A stretch of 64,000 nt of DNA. Source: Oxalobacter aliiformigenes. GTDB taxonomy: Bacteria; Pseudomonadota; Gammaproteobacteria; Burkholderiales; Burkholderiaceae_D. Each line of letters starts with the position of its first letter. The stretch's first letter is position 1. Of the stretch, positions 40,649 through 48,883 are shown one piece after another. The DNA lies in the NCBI RefSeq assembly GCF_027116575.1, contig NZ_CP098252.1, forward strand, positions 496,001-560,000, read 5' to 3'. The position numbers were made by a program, and so were the translations under genes. The notes beneath the pieces were generated by a model, which saw nothing but the letters and a program-made list of their open reading frames with translations, was not told where the DNA came from and did not search any database.

Positions 40649-40999
40649 TTATGAACGAAATATGAAATAAACCGCCCCCAGCAGACACAGGGCCGCCCAG
40701 ATGTAGTCTGTTTTGAAAGGTTGCCCCATATAAAAAATGGCAAAGGGAACGAATACACTCAAAGTGATGGTTTCCTGAAGAATTTTAAGCTGTGCCAGAC
40801 TGAACTGGGAAAAGCCGATGCGATTGGCCGGTACTTGCAGAAGATATTCGAAAAGTGCGATGCCCCAGCTGATCAGTGCGGCAACGATCCACGAACGGGA
40901 TGAAAGGTGCCGAAGATGTCCATACCATGCAAAGGTCATAAATACGTTGGACAGGACAAGCAGGGCGGTTGTCTGAATGAAGACGGGAATGTGGAACAT
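40649..40999 (-). CDS. DUF486 family small membrane protein
   Basis: Protein of 116 residues with four predicted membrane helices (IPVFIQTTALLVLSNVFMTFAWY, IVAALISWGIALFEYLLQVP, ETITLSVFVPFAIFYMG, YIWAALCLLGAVYFIF). The NVFMTFAWYGHL and LLQVPANRIG motifs identify DUF486, part of the drug/metabolite transporter superfamily. No substrate is known. It lies between folK and panB on the same strand. Confidence 0.87.
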   Translation of the reverse strand: MFHIPVFIQTTALLVLSNVFMTFAWYGHLRHLSSRSWIVAALISWGIALFEYLLQVPANRIGFSQFSLAQLKILQETITLSVFVPFAIFYMGQPFKTDYIWAALCLLGAVYFIFRS

Positions 41000-41022
41000 G
41001 GCGGGTAACTCCTGAAGATGGT

Positions 41023-41508
41023 TCAGTTATCAAGAAGGTCGATCCGCTGATTCTTGAGACGGCTCAGCAGAACGGAAAGTTTTTCTTTTCCCGGAATTTC
41101 GACATTTGGGTCGATTTCAGCCAGAGGCACGAGTACGAAGGCACGTTCGGCCATGCGCGGATGCGGTATCGTCAGTTGCCGGGTATTGATTTGATCTGCG
41201 TTGTATAAAAGGATGTCCAGATCAAGCGTTCGTGGCGCGTTTCTAAAGGGGCGTTCCCTGCCGAGCCTGTTTTCGATATTCCACAGGGCATGAAGCAGGT
41301 TATCGGGAGACAGACCGGTTATCAGTCTGGCGACGGCATTTACATAATCATCGCCTGTCGCATCGACCGGTGCAGTACGATAGAGTGACGAGAGTCTATC
41401 CAGACGGGTATCGGGCAAGTCGCGCAGGATTTCAATCGCTTCTCCGACATTTTGCAAAGCGTTGCCGAGATTGGAACCGATACCGATGTAAGCAATGTTT
41501 CCGGACAT
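41023..41508 (-). CDS. folK: 2-amino-4-hydroxy-6-hydroxymethyldihydropteridine diphosphokinase FolK
   Basis: Pyrophosphokinase of the folate pathway, 161 residues. YIGIGSNLGNALQN, the RTAPVDATGDDYVNAVA segment and the Mg-binding RTLDLDILLYN followed by IPHPRMAERAFVLVPLAEI are canonical. The ATG at 41508 lies one base after the pcnB stop, so translation is probably coupled; no separate ribosome site is visible. Confidence 0.95.
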   Translation of the reverse strand: MSGNIAYIGIGSNLGNALQNVGEAIEILRDLPDTRLDRLSSLYRTAPVDATGDDYVNAVARLITGLSPDNLLHALWNIENRLGRERPFRNAPRTLDLDILLYNADQINTRQLTIPHPRMAERAFVLVPLAEIDPNVEIPGKEKLSVLLSRLKNQRIDLLDN

Positions 41509-41509
41509 A

Positions 41510-42895
41510 TCAGGAGTGGATGTTTTCTGCCGTTTGTAATGATATCGCCGGACCTGCATCCGTCTTGTGACGACGACGGGAACGTTTTGCCCGTTTTCTT
41601 CCTGAAGAAGTTCTGGGGGCCAGTCTCATTTGTTCGTCGATCATTTGCTGGCGTTCCTCGGCGGATGCATCAATGAATTTGGTCCACCATTGGCCTGTTT
41701 CGGGATCAAGCTCGCCAGCTTCGCAGCGGATCAGCAGAAAATCGTATGCCGCCCGGAACCGTTCATTTTCAAGCAGACGGTAGGGAGATTTGCCCGTACG
41801 TCTTTCCAGTCGGGGTTGCATGAGCCAGATATCTTTCATGTCGCTGGCGATCCGGCGCTGTATGGCCAGTTTTTCAGTTTGGGCATCCAGAATGTCGCTC
41901 GCAGCGGCAACAAGTGCCGGGATAGGATATTCACCGTCAGAACGGTATTGCGCCCATTTTTCCTCGACCTGGGTCCAAAGCAATGCGGCGAACAGAAATC
42001 CCGGAGAAATACGTTTGTTTTGTCTGATTCGCTGATCGGTTTTGCCGAGGGCTATTTCGATGAAATGAGCCGCTTGCGGTTGTTCAAGGGCAACATCCAG
42101 CAAGGGAAGCAAGCCTTTGTGCAAACCTCTGGTTCGCAGTTCTTTCAGGCATGACATGGCGTGTCCGCACATCAGCAATTTGAGCATTTCATCAAAAAGA
42201 CGGGCTGACGGGACGTTATTGATAAGAGGAGCCAGTGAAGCGATCGGAGCACATGTCGCCTGGTCTATTGAAAATCCCAGTTTTGCGGCGAAACGGACGA
42301 TCCGTAACATGCGAACGGGATCTTCACGATAGCGTTGTTCAGGGTCTCCGATGATTTTGAGAGTACGGTTTTTAAGGTCGTCCATGCCTCCGTGGTAATC
42401 CAGGAGCAACTGGTTCGCCGGGTTGTAATACATGGCGTTGATGGTGAAGTCCCTTCGGGCGGCATCTTCTTCCTGTGTCCCGAAATTGTTGTCCCGGAGT
42501 AACCTGCCCGCTTCATCTTTCAATGCCGGTTTGGTGGAGGATCCTCTGAAGGTGGTGACTTCAATCAGATCCTGGCCGAGAAGGACATGGACGATCTGGA
42601 AGCGTCTGCCAATAAGAAAAGCACGTCTGAAGAGACGCCTGACCTGCTCTGGTGTCGCATTGGTCGCGACATCGAAATCTTTCGGTTCGAGTCCGAGCAG
42701 AAGGTCACGTACTGCACCGCCGACAATATAGGCATCATATCCGGCATTTTGCAGAATACGTACAACCCGTACAGCGCTATTGGAAACCAGTCGCGGATCA
42801 ATTCCATGCTGTTGAGGGCTTAAGGTAACAGGTTTCTGGATGGGACGGGGATTTGATCCTATCCCGAAAATTTTACGGATCAGTTTGTTAATCAT
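41510..42895 (-). CDS. pcnB: Poly(A) polymerase I PcnB
   Basis: Nucleotidyltransferase of 461 residues adding 3' poly(A) tails to RNA and promoting decay. The head domain shows AYIVGGAVRDLLLGLEPKDFDVATNATP (the GG...DxD catalytic region) and FTINAMYYNP. The C-terminus ends in a strongly basic RNA-binding tail (SGRKRAKRSRRRHK). The start overlaps the HAD gene stop by 8 bp. pcnB-folK is a conserved pair. Confidence 0.95.
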   Translation of the reverse strand: MINKLIRKIFGIGSNPRPIQKPVTLSPQQHGIDPRLVSNSAVRVVRILQNAGYDAYIVGGAVRDLLLGLEPKDFDVATNATPEQVRRLFRRAFLIGRRFQIVHVLLGQDLIEVTTFRGSSTKPALKDEAGRLLRDNNFGTQEEDAARRDFTINAMYYNPANQLLLDYHGGMDDLKNRTLKIIGDPEQRYREDPVRMLRIVRFAAKLGFSIDQATCAPIASLAPLINNVPSARLFDEMLKLLMCGHAMSCLKELRTRGLHKGLLPLLDVALEQPQAAHFIEIALGKTDQRIRQNKRISPGFLFAALLWTQVEEKWAQYRSDGEYPIPALVAAASDILDAQTEKLAIQRRIASDMKDIWLMQPRLERRTGKSPYRLLENERFRAAYDFLLIRCEAGELDPETGQWWTKFIDASAEERQQMIDEQMRLAPRTSSGRKRAKRSRRRHKTDAGPAISLQTAENIHS

Positions 42896-43564
42896 CGAAT
42901 AATTGCAATAAAGGCCAGCCTTTCATTTCGGCGTATTCTTTCAGACGACGGTTCGGATTGACAGCAACCGGGTGATTCACTCGCGAGAGAAGCGGGAGGT
43001 CGCGGTCGGAGTCGCTGTAAAAATAGATATGACTGAAACTGTCGAATGACAGATTCATTTGCCTGAGCCAGTTTTCAGTATGGACAATTTTACCCGCTCC
43101 CGACGTCGGAATGCCTATCAGTTTCCCGGTGATTTCTCCCTCGGGCGTTTCTTCAGGCAGTGCGGCAATCAGGTGTCTGACTCCGAATGCTTTGGCGATC
43201 GGTTCTGTGACAAAGCGGTTCGTTGCCGTCACGATCGCAACAAGATCGTTGTTGTTCTGGTGTTTCCTGACCAAATCCAGCGCAGATGGTCTGATGGCAG
43301 GGCAAATGATTTCGTCCATGTATCGTTGCCTCCACCGGTTCAGTTGCACACGGGGAAATCTCGCCAGCGTGCCCAGTGCGAAAGCAAGAAATTCAGCCGG
43401 ATCAAGTGTTCCGGCCTGGTATTGCGCAAAGAATTCGGCATTTTTTTTTCGTAAGATTCTTTATCGACGGCTCCGATTTTTACCAGAAACTGGCCCCACT
43501 CATAATCTGAATCGATGGGTAGTAATGTATTGTCAAGGTCGAATAATGCCAGAGTGTCAGTCAT
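42888..43564 (-). pseudogene. HAD-family phosphatase (SerB-like) with a frameshift at an A9 tract
   Basis: A SerB-type HAD hydrolase of about 225 residues split into two frames. The 5' part (from ATG 43564) has the nucleophile motif ALFDLDNTLLPIDSDYEW; the 3' part has VAIVTATNRFVTEPIAKAFG (motif II) and the HIYFYSDSDRDLPLL motif. The break is at nine A on the coding strand (T 43441-43449); one extra A would rejoin the frames and restore NAEFFAQYQAGTLDPAEF. The ATG overlaps the hda stop by 4 bp and the 3' end overlaps pcnB, so the operon looks maintained. It may be a sequencing error, a real inactivation or a slippage site. Confidence 0.82.
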
Positions 43565-44238
43565 AATGTCGGTTCCTGTTTCTTGTGCAACAGATCGTGG
43601 AGGAGTGGCAATGTGATGGTACGTTTCGTTTGCAGTGAATAACGATCCAGAGCATCCAGAATCATGGAGAGTGAATGCATGTCCCGTTGGTAGTGGGTAA
43701 TCAGATAGGGTAACACACCTTGGGAAAGTGTAAAGCCCCGTTGTCTTGCCTGTTCTGTCAGGGCAGCTATTTTTTCTTCGTCGGTCAGTCCTTTTATCTG
43801 ATAAACGAGTCCCCAGCAAAGCCGGCTTTTCAGGTCGTCTCGTAATGTCAACGCAAGAGGGGAATCCGAACCCGCGGTAATCATGCAGGCTGTGCGGTTT
43901 TCACGGACCTGATTGAACAGGCTGAAGGCTGCTATCTGTTTTTCGGAAGATAATTTGTCACAGTCGTCGATCAGATAAAGTGTTTTGCGGGGATCATAGG
44001 TAAATTCCTCGATTGGAGACAGGGAGGTGAGAAATTTTGCCGGGCAAAGCTGTGACATGGCTTTCAGAAGGTGGGTTTTGCCGACAGCGGAATCTCCCCA
44101 TATGTAGATGAAGCGGTCTCGGGACTGTCCTTCCGCAATTTGATGCAACAGATAAAGAACTTCTGTATTTTGTCCGGGGACGAAAGTATCCAGAGTAGGA
44201 ACAGCGACGGTTTCGAGGTTTAACAGCAGTTGTTGCAT
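43561..44238 (-). CDS. hda: DnaA regulatory inactivator Hda
   Basis: AAA+ protein of 225 residues related to DnaA, which with the sliding clamp stimulates ATP hydrolysis by DnaA. The N-terminus MQQLLLNLE resembles the Hda clamp-binding motif; Walker A is WGDSAVGKTHLLKAM and Walker B TLYLIDDCDKL. Length fits Hda rather than full DnaA, lacking the DNA-binding domain IV. It starts 8 bp after the perM stop. Confidence 0.92.
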   Translation of the reverse strand: MQQLLLNLETVAVPTLDTFVPGQNTEVLYLLHQIAEGQSRDRFIYIWGDSAVGKTHLLKAMSQLCPAKFLTSLSPIEEFTYDPRKTLYLIDDCDKLSSEKQIAAFSLFNQVRENRTACMITAGSDSPLALTLRDDLKSRLCWGLVYQIKGLTDEEKIAALTEQARQRGFTLSQGVLPYLITHYQRDMHSLSMILDALDRYSLQTKRTITLPLLHDLLHKKQEPTL

Positions 44239-44246
44239 GACGGAGT

Positions 44247-45326
44247 TCAGTTTCTGTAAAAATTACTGTCGAAATAATAACTGCGAAGGTGTCTGTAAGC
44301 GACCGACAGGATAGCGGAAGAAGGCAGGGCAAGCAAAATGCCGACAAAGCCGAAGAGCTGGCCGAATGCGAGCAGGGCGAAAATGACAATCAGGGGGTGA
44401 AGCTGAATCCGGTCCCCGACCAGCTTGGGTGTCATGAGCAGACCGTCGAAAGAGTAGCCGAAACCATAAATGATACCGAGTGTGATCCAAGCTTCCATGC
44501 CGGTAAATTGCAAAAGGGTTGCCGTGGCGGCCAGACCCAGTCCGAAACAGATACCGATATAAGGAATGAATGCCAGCATGCCGGTCATGATGCCGACAGG
44601 CAATGCAACGTTGTACCCGGCCAGTGCCAGAGCAATCGAATAGTAAGTGGAAAGTATCATCATGACCAGTAATTGTCCACGCAGGTATTGGGCCAGCATG
44701 CTGCTGACTTCCCGTGAGAAACTGACGGCCTTGGAAACCCATCGTCTGGGTATCATGTCTCTCAGCTTGCGCATCATGATGTGCCAGTCTTTTAAAAGGT
44801 AAAAAAGTACAACGGGAATAAGAATCAGATTCCATGCCCATGTCAGTACCGCAGTGCCGCCGAATTTTGCAGAGGCAATAAGCGATTTCCAGACACCGTC
44901 TCCTTTCGGGACAAATTGTTCGGTCAGTATCCGTTTGATGCTGGCATTGTCTGCCGGGACCTGGATGCCGAGTTCGTTGAGTATGGGATTCAGGTAATTG
45001 TTGACTTTGGCGATGAAAGCGGGAATCTGTTCGTGAAGCATGGGCCATTCGCGGATCAACATGGGAATCATGATCAGTGCGAAAGCGGTCACGACGGAAA
45101 ATAGCAGCATCATGACGATGATGACGGCGATGATGCGAGGCATTCTGAGATTTCCCAGGCGTTTTGAACGCAGCCATTCGACGATCGGGTTCAAGGCATA
45201 TGCCAGTATGGAACCGGCAATGAAGGGGGTCAGGATCGGGCCAAGCAGCAGGAGAATGGCAATGAGCAATATGCCGATACCGGTCCATAGTGCGGTTTGT
45301 CTTTGCTGTGGTGTAAATAGTGCCAT
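44247..45326 (-). CDS. AI-2E family transporter (PerM-like)
   Basis: Inner-membrane protein of 359 residues with about eight hydrophobic helices, of the AI-2E/PerM permease family. Visible blocks are PILTPFIAGSILAYALNPIVEWL near the N-terminus and the C-terminal FDGLLMTPKLVGDRIQLHPLIVIFALLAFGQLFGFVG. Some relatives export autoinducer-2 or act as antiporters; its substrate is unknown. It is divergent from purM, the usual arrangement in this bacterial group, with hda downstream. Confidence 0.9.
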   Translation of the reverse strand: MALFTPQQRQTALWTGIGILLIAILLLLGPILTPFIAGSILAYALNPIVEWLRSKRLGNLRMPRIIAVIIVMMLLFSVVTAFALIMIPMLIREWPMLHEQIPAFIAKVNNYLNPILNELGIQVPADNASIKRILTEQFVPKGDGVWKSLIASAKFGGTAVLTWAWNLILIPVVLFYLLKDWHIMMRKLRDMIPRRWVSKAVSFSREVSSMLAQYLRGQLLVMMILSTYYSIALALAGYNVALPVGIMTGMLAFIPYIGICFGLGLAATATLLQFTGMEAWITLGIIYGFGYSFDGLLMTPKLVGDRIQLHPLIVIFALLAFGQLFGFVGILLALPSSAILSVAYRHLRSYYFDSNFYRN

Positions 45327-45402
45327 TCGGTCGTACTTGCGAGATCAGTTTGTTAGAATACTGGAATTATTGTTATTTTACGCCTAGCGGCGCGTTTACA
45401 TT

Positions 45403-46446
45403 ATGAATTCATCCACTAATCAGTCTCTTTCCTATCGTGATGCCGGTGTCGATATCGAAGCCGGCGATGCGCTGGTCGATGCCATCAAACCGTTTGCCAG
45501 ACGCACCATGCGTGAAGGCGTATTGGGTGGTATTGGCGGTTTCGGCGCACTTTTCGAAATCAGCAAAAAATACAGGGAACCCGTGCTTGTGTCGGGTACC
45601 GATGGCGTCGGTACCAAACTCAAGCTGGCCTTTCAGCTTAATCGACATGATACGGTCGGGATAGACCTTGTGGCAATGAGTGTTAACGATATTCTGGTCC
45701 AGGGAGCGGAGCCGTTGTTTTTTCTCGATTATTTCGCTTGCGGCAAGCTGGATGTCAAAACGGCGGCCGATGTTATCAAAGGGGTCGCGGCCGGTTGCGA
45801 ACAGGCGGGATGTGCCTTGATCGGCGGGGAAACGGCGGAAATGCCGAGCATGTATCCTGATGGTGAATATGATCTGGCCGGTTTTGCTGTCGGTGCCGTT
45901 GAAAAATCGGAAATTATCGACGGGAGAAAAATCGTTCCCGGCGATGTCGTTATCGGGCTGGCTTCTTCCGGTATCCATTCCAATGGTTATTCACTTGTCC
46001 GCAAGATTATCGATGTGACGAAGCCGGATCTGAATGCCGATTTCGACGGTCGTTCTCTGGCTGATGCATTGATGGCTCCGACAAGAATTTATGTCAAACC
46101 GCTTCTGTCGCTGATGGCTGATGTTGAAGTCAGGGGAATGGCCCACATTACCGGAGGCGGACTGGTCGAGAATATACCTCGCGTGTTGCAGGATCATCTC
46201 ACGGCAGTTTTGAAAAAGGATGCATGGAACATGCCGCCTTTGTTCGGATGGCTGCAAAAGCACGGACATGTCGCCGAAGAAGAAATGCATCGGGTGTTCA
46301 ATTGCGGAATCGGTATGGTTGTGATCGTTTCACCGGAAAATGCGGATAAGGCCATATCACGGCTGAATGCTTCCGGTGAAACGGCGTACCTGATTGGTGA
46401 AATCCGTCAACGGGCAGGCGATGAGCCACAAACGATCGTGAAGTAA
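45403..46446 (+). CDS. purM: Phosphoribosylformylglycinamidine cyclo-ligase PurM
   Basis: AIR synthetase of 347 residues, fifth step of purine synthesis. The start [26 protein letters not shown], the ATP loop [14 protein letters not shown], the [21 protein letters not shown] block and [16 protein letters not shown] are canonical. The stop is followed by a good terminator. Confidence 0.97.
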   Translation: MNSSTNQSLSYRDAGVDIEAGDALVDAIKPFARRTMREGVLGGIGGFGALFEISKKYREPVLVSGTDGVGTKLKLAFQLNRHDTVGIDLVAMSVNDILVQGAEPLFFLDYFACGKLDVKTAADVIKGVAAGCEQAGCALIGGETAEMPSMYPDGEYDLAGFAVGAVEKSEIIDGRKIVPGDVVIGLASSGIHSNGYSLVRKIIDVTKPDLNADFDGRSLADALMAPTRIYVKPLLSLMADVEVRGMAHITGGGLVENIPRVLQDHLTAVLKKDAWNMPPLFGWLQKHGHVAEEEMHRVFNCGIGMVVIVSPENADKAISRLNASGETAYLIGEIRQRAGDEPQTIVK

Positions 46447-46469
46447 CGGGCTGGCATTTTCTTGTAATA

Positions 46470-46496
46470 GGCATTCGGTCTGCGAATGCCTTTTTC
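46470..46496 (+). terminator. Rho-independent terminator after purM
   Basis: Eight-bp stem GGCATTCG/CGAATGCC with a 5-nt loop followed by TTTTT, 23 bp after the purM stop. Confidence 0.88.
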
Positions 46497-46529
46497 GTTT
46501 TTCAGCCGTCTGTTTTGTCGGGAATGGCA

Positions 46530-46945
46530 TGACATGTTGTCCGTTTCGTTCTGAACGGTGCCAGCAAGTAGGTGTATTCCTTGCCATATCGGTCGTATTC
46601 GGTATCAACAGCATTGTTTTGCTGGCATTTCTTTACGCTATGAACAAGAGGGAAACCGCATTCATGATTTCGCTGGCGCTGACGTTCTTTACATGGGGCG
46701 GTAGCTACGCTTTGTTTCCTGCAACCAACAGTGGCGTGTTCTGTACGGCATATTCGGCGAGAGATTAAGGTTTCTTCCGGATTGCCAAGGCTGTTGCGGC
46801 AATTTTCGGTGGCGGGCTGGGAGCTGCGGTTGCAACGGTTCTAGGCTGAAATACCGTTTTTGCGATTACACGTCATTCACTTCTTTCATTGCGTTTGCGC
46901 TGGCAACGTTCGTTATCCCCAAAATGGGGTGTCCGGTCACAGGCG
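46530..46945 (+). pseudogene. Remnant of an OxlT-like oxalate:formate antiporter (MFS)
   Basis: The translated fragments line up with the last third of O. formigenes OxlT as I remember it: SVVFGIN, FFTWGGSYALFPATNS, FCTAYSARD, then GFFRIAKAVAAIFGGGLGAAVAT and, in another frame, TSFIAFALATFVIPKMGCPV. An in-frame TAA (46766-46768) replaces the Tyr of NYGFF and a TGA (46847-46849) replaces the Trp of GWNT; a one- or two-base indel near 46870 shifts the frame. The first ~280 residues are absent. It follows the purM terminator and has no promoter I can see. An intact copy would have to be elsewhere in the genome. Confidence 0.85.
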
Positions 46946-46998
46946 GAGGCTGTTGTTATCCGGATCATACAATAAGTGTCCAGTTTCCGGAGGTGTAA

Positions 46999-47271
46999 AT
47001 GGCCGGAAGAAATTCCTGCCATGCTTCTTTGTTTCAGGGAAGAAAAACGGAGTGCTGTTTCTTCAGAACCGTTTTCTGTCTGTTTGCGACTGTCACCTGG
47101 TATCCGGCTGTTTCTCTTCCGGAAACGGTATGGCTGTGTAACGGAGGCCGGTCAGGATACAGATCGGCAGCGTTTTTCCGCTTTGAAATGGTGAAAGGCG
47201 AATACGATTTATGGCAGTTCCAGTTGTACAACGGCACAAATGCATATGGAACGGATCATGGCAAGATATGA
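46999..47271 (+). CDS. Hypothetical small ORF in decaying region
   Basis: Open frame of 90 codons with a strong ribosome site (GGAGGTG five bases before ATG). The product has one hydrophobic stretch (CCFFRTVFCLFATVTWYPAV) and six Cys-poor, aromatic C-terminal residues without a recognisable domain. It lies between two pseudogene remnants, so it may be a chance or decaying frame. I do not assign a function. Confidence 0.2.
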   Translation: MAGRNSCHASLFQGRKTECCFFRTVFCLFATVTWYPAVSLPETVWLCNGGRSGYRSAAFFRFEMVKGEYDLWQFQLYNGTNAYGTDHGKI

Positions 47272-47379
47272 ACTATATGGATTCACGGGCTTTGTGAACC
47301 GCACGGAAAACGGTCGGGAATATCCGGTATATCGGTTGACGGCTGAAAAAACGGGAATGGGAAATCCTCCGATTTGATC

Positions 47380-47622
47380 AGGGGATTTTTTTCATTTTTT
47401 CTGGTTCGGAGCCACTTGAAGAAACGGGTTACCAGCGCAAAAAACAGTGGTGTATAGCAAATTCCCGGTCCTGTCGCGGCAAGCGTACCGGCCATGACGG
47501 TTGTGCCCGGAGTGTTTTGAGTTCCCGATCCCGCGCTACTACTGCTGATTGCGATGCAATGCTGCCTGGCAGGATAAAGCATAAGGATGTCATGATAATG
47601 GAGTGCAACCGTGACGCTTTTA
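47380..47622 (-). pseudogene. Remnant of an AcrB-type RND (HAE1) efflux transporter C-terminus
   Basis: Minus-strand fragments match the last ~70 residues of HAE1 pumps. One frame gives KASRLHSIIMTSLCFIL, like the RLRPILMTSLAFILG segment; after a frameshift the next gives AGSGTQNTPGTTVMAGTLA followed by YTPLFFALVTRFFKW, like the GAGSGSQNAIGTGVMGG and VPVFFVVV segments. The rest of the roughly 1000-residue protein is missing. No intact RND operon is seen nearby, so it is a relic of a lost pump. Confidence 0.78.
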
Positions 47623-47750
47623 CCGTGGCGCTGATATATCCTTTCCGTTTTCATGCAGTGCCCTGACGAACTCAGCAATTTATCTGGAACCGGGCCGTTT
47701 GTTTTGTGCCGGATGCCTGCCAGAGAATCCGCCGGCATCCGGTTCCGTTG

Positions 47751-48437
47751 TCAGTCCAGAAAGGTGGCGAAGGACGAAACGGGTTCACGTTCCGTGATCA
47801 GCTGGTTGACCGGGGCGGCGGGATCGGCGTAGCCGATCGCCATTCCGGCGATAACGACTTCGTCGGGGGTGATCGGAAGGATATCGCGAATGATGCGATG
47901 GTAATCGCTCCAGTAAGCCTGAAGACAGGTATCCAGAGCATGACTTTTGGCTGACAACATGAGGGTCTGGAAAAAAGCGCCGTAATCGATCAGATTGATG
48001 GCGGGTAGCTGGCGATGGATGGTGAAGAGGATACCCGCCGGTGCGCCGAAAAATTCAAGATTGCGCCGTTGTTGCAAACGTCTCTTTTCACGGTCTTCAC
48101 GGGCGATGTCCAGCAGGCGGTACATGTTCTGGCCGACTTTGCGGCGTCGCGACAGATAGGGTTCCAGTGGCGGTTCCGGATAGTACGGGTATTCGGCATG
48201 GTGTTTGTCCGGTTCGGTATCGAAGGCGGTGCACACCGCGTGCGTCAGGTTTTTCAACGAATCACCGGTCAAGACATAGCTTTTCCAGGGTTGGCTGTTT
48301 GTCGTCGAGGGAGCGTGTGCGGCCATTTCAAGCAGGTGTCTGAGCAACTCGGAGGAGACGGGATCCGGTTTGTAGGCGCGTACGGAGTGGCGTCGGGTGA
48401 TCTGGGTATCGGTGGTGGAGGGTTGGATGGAAAACAT
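47751..48437 (-). CDS. Nitroreductase family protein
   Basis: FMN-dependent nitroreductase-fold protein of 228 residues. It has the N-terminal RRHSVRAYKPDPVSSELLRHLLEMAAHAPSTTNSQPW block with the FMN-binding Arg and the NSQPW motif, and the C-terminal PDEVVIAGMAIGYADPAAPVN. Such enzymes reduce nitroaromatics, quinones or flavins with NAD(P)H; the natural substrate is unknown. It is a single gene beside the decaying region. Confidence 0.9.
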   Translation of the reverse strand: MFSIQPSTTDTQITRRHSVRAYKPDPVSSELLRHLLEMAAHAPSTTNSQPWKSYVLTGDSLKNLTHAVCTAFDTEPDKHHAEYPYYPEPPLEPYLSRRRKVGQNMYRLLDIAREDREKRRLQQRRNLEFFGAPAGILFTIHRQLPAINLIDYGAFFQTLMLSAKSHALDTCLQAYWSDYHRIIRDILPITPDEVVIAGMAIGYADPAAPVNQLITEREPVSSFATFLD

Positions 48438-48678
48438 AGCGTTTCTTCTATGAAAATGAGAAATTATGGAACCTGTTGCCGGTTGACCGACCGGGCCAGC
48501 AGCGGGCCTGATTTCCGGACAGTATTCTCAGTCGAAATTTCAAATAATCGATTGTCCGAATCATTTATGTATCAATACGTTGTCAAACGGATAGTATTTA
48601 ATGATACACAATAAATATTATTGGATATCGGACTACAAGAGAATGTCTTGTTACAAATTGATATGATGTGATATGGAA

Positions 48679-48754
48679 TGGCGCGCTCGGCGGGGATCGA
48701 ACCCACAACCCCTGCCTTCGGAGGGCAGTACTCTATCCATTGAGCTACGAGCGC
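48679..48754 (-). tRNA. tRNA-Arg (anticodon CCG)
   Basis: Minus-strand cloverleaf: acceptor GCGCTCG/CGAGCGC, D-arm GCTC...GAGT, anticodon stem CTGCC/GGCAG with loop CTCCGAA (anticodon CCG), T-arm GTGGG-TTCGATC-CCCGC and an encoded CCA. It reads the CGG codon. Confidence 0.95.
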
Positions 48755-48883
48755 CGGGAAAAACAAATCCTGACGGAACCGGAAAATTCTGGTTCCGGAA
48801 ACAACACAGGCAGTATTCTACCTCATTTAAACGGTTCAGTACGCAATCCGGTCAAACTTGTTTCATAAAAATCGAGGCAAACG

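Noticed and set aside
44263..45288. 341-codon frame overlapping perM on the same strand
   Set aside because: Composition is His/Arg/Asp-rich as in a shifted frame of a membrane protein; the PerM frame is the one with family motifs.
46529..46768. 79-codon ORF as an independent small membrane protein
   Set aside because: Its sequence is an internal part of an OxlT-like protein and similarity continues past its stop, so it is a pseudogene fragment.
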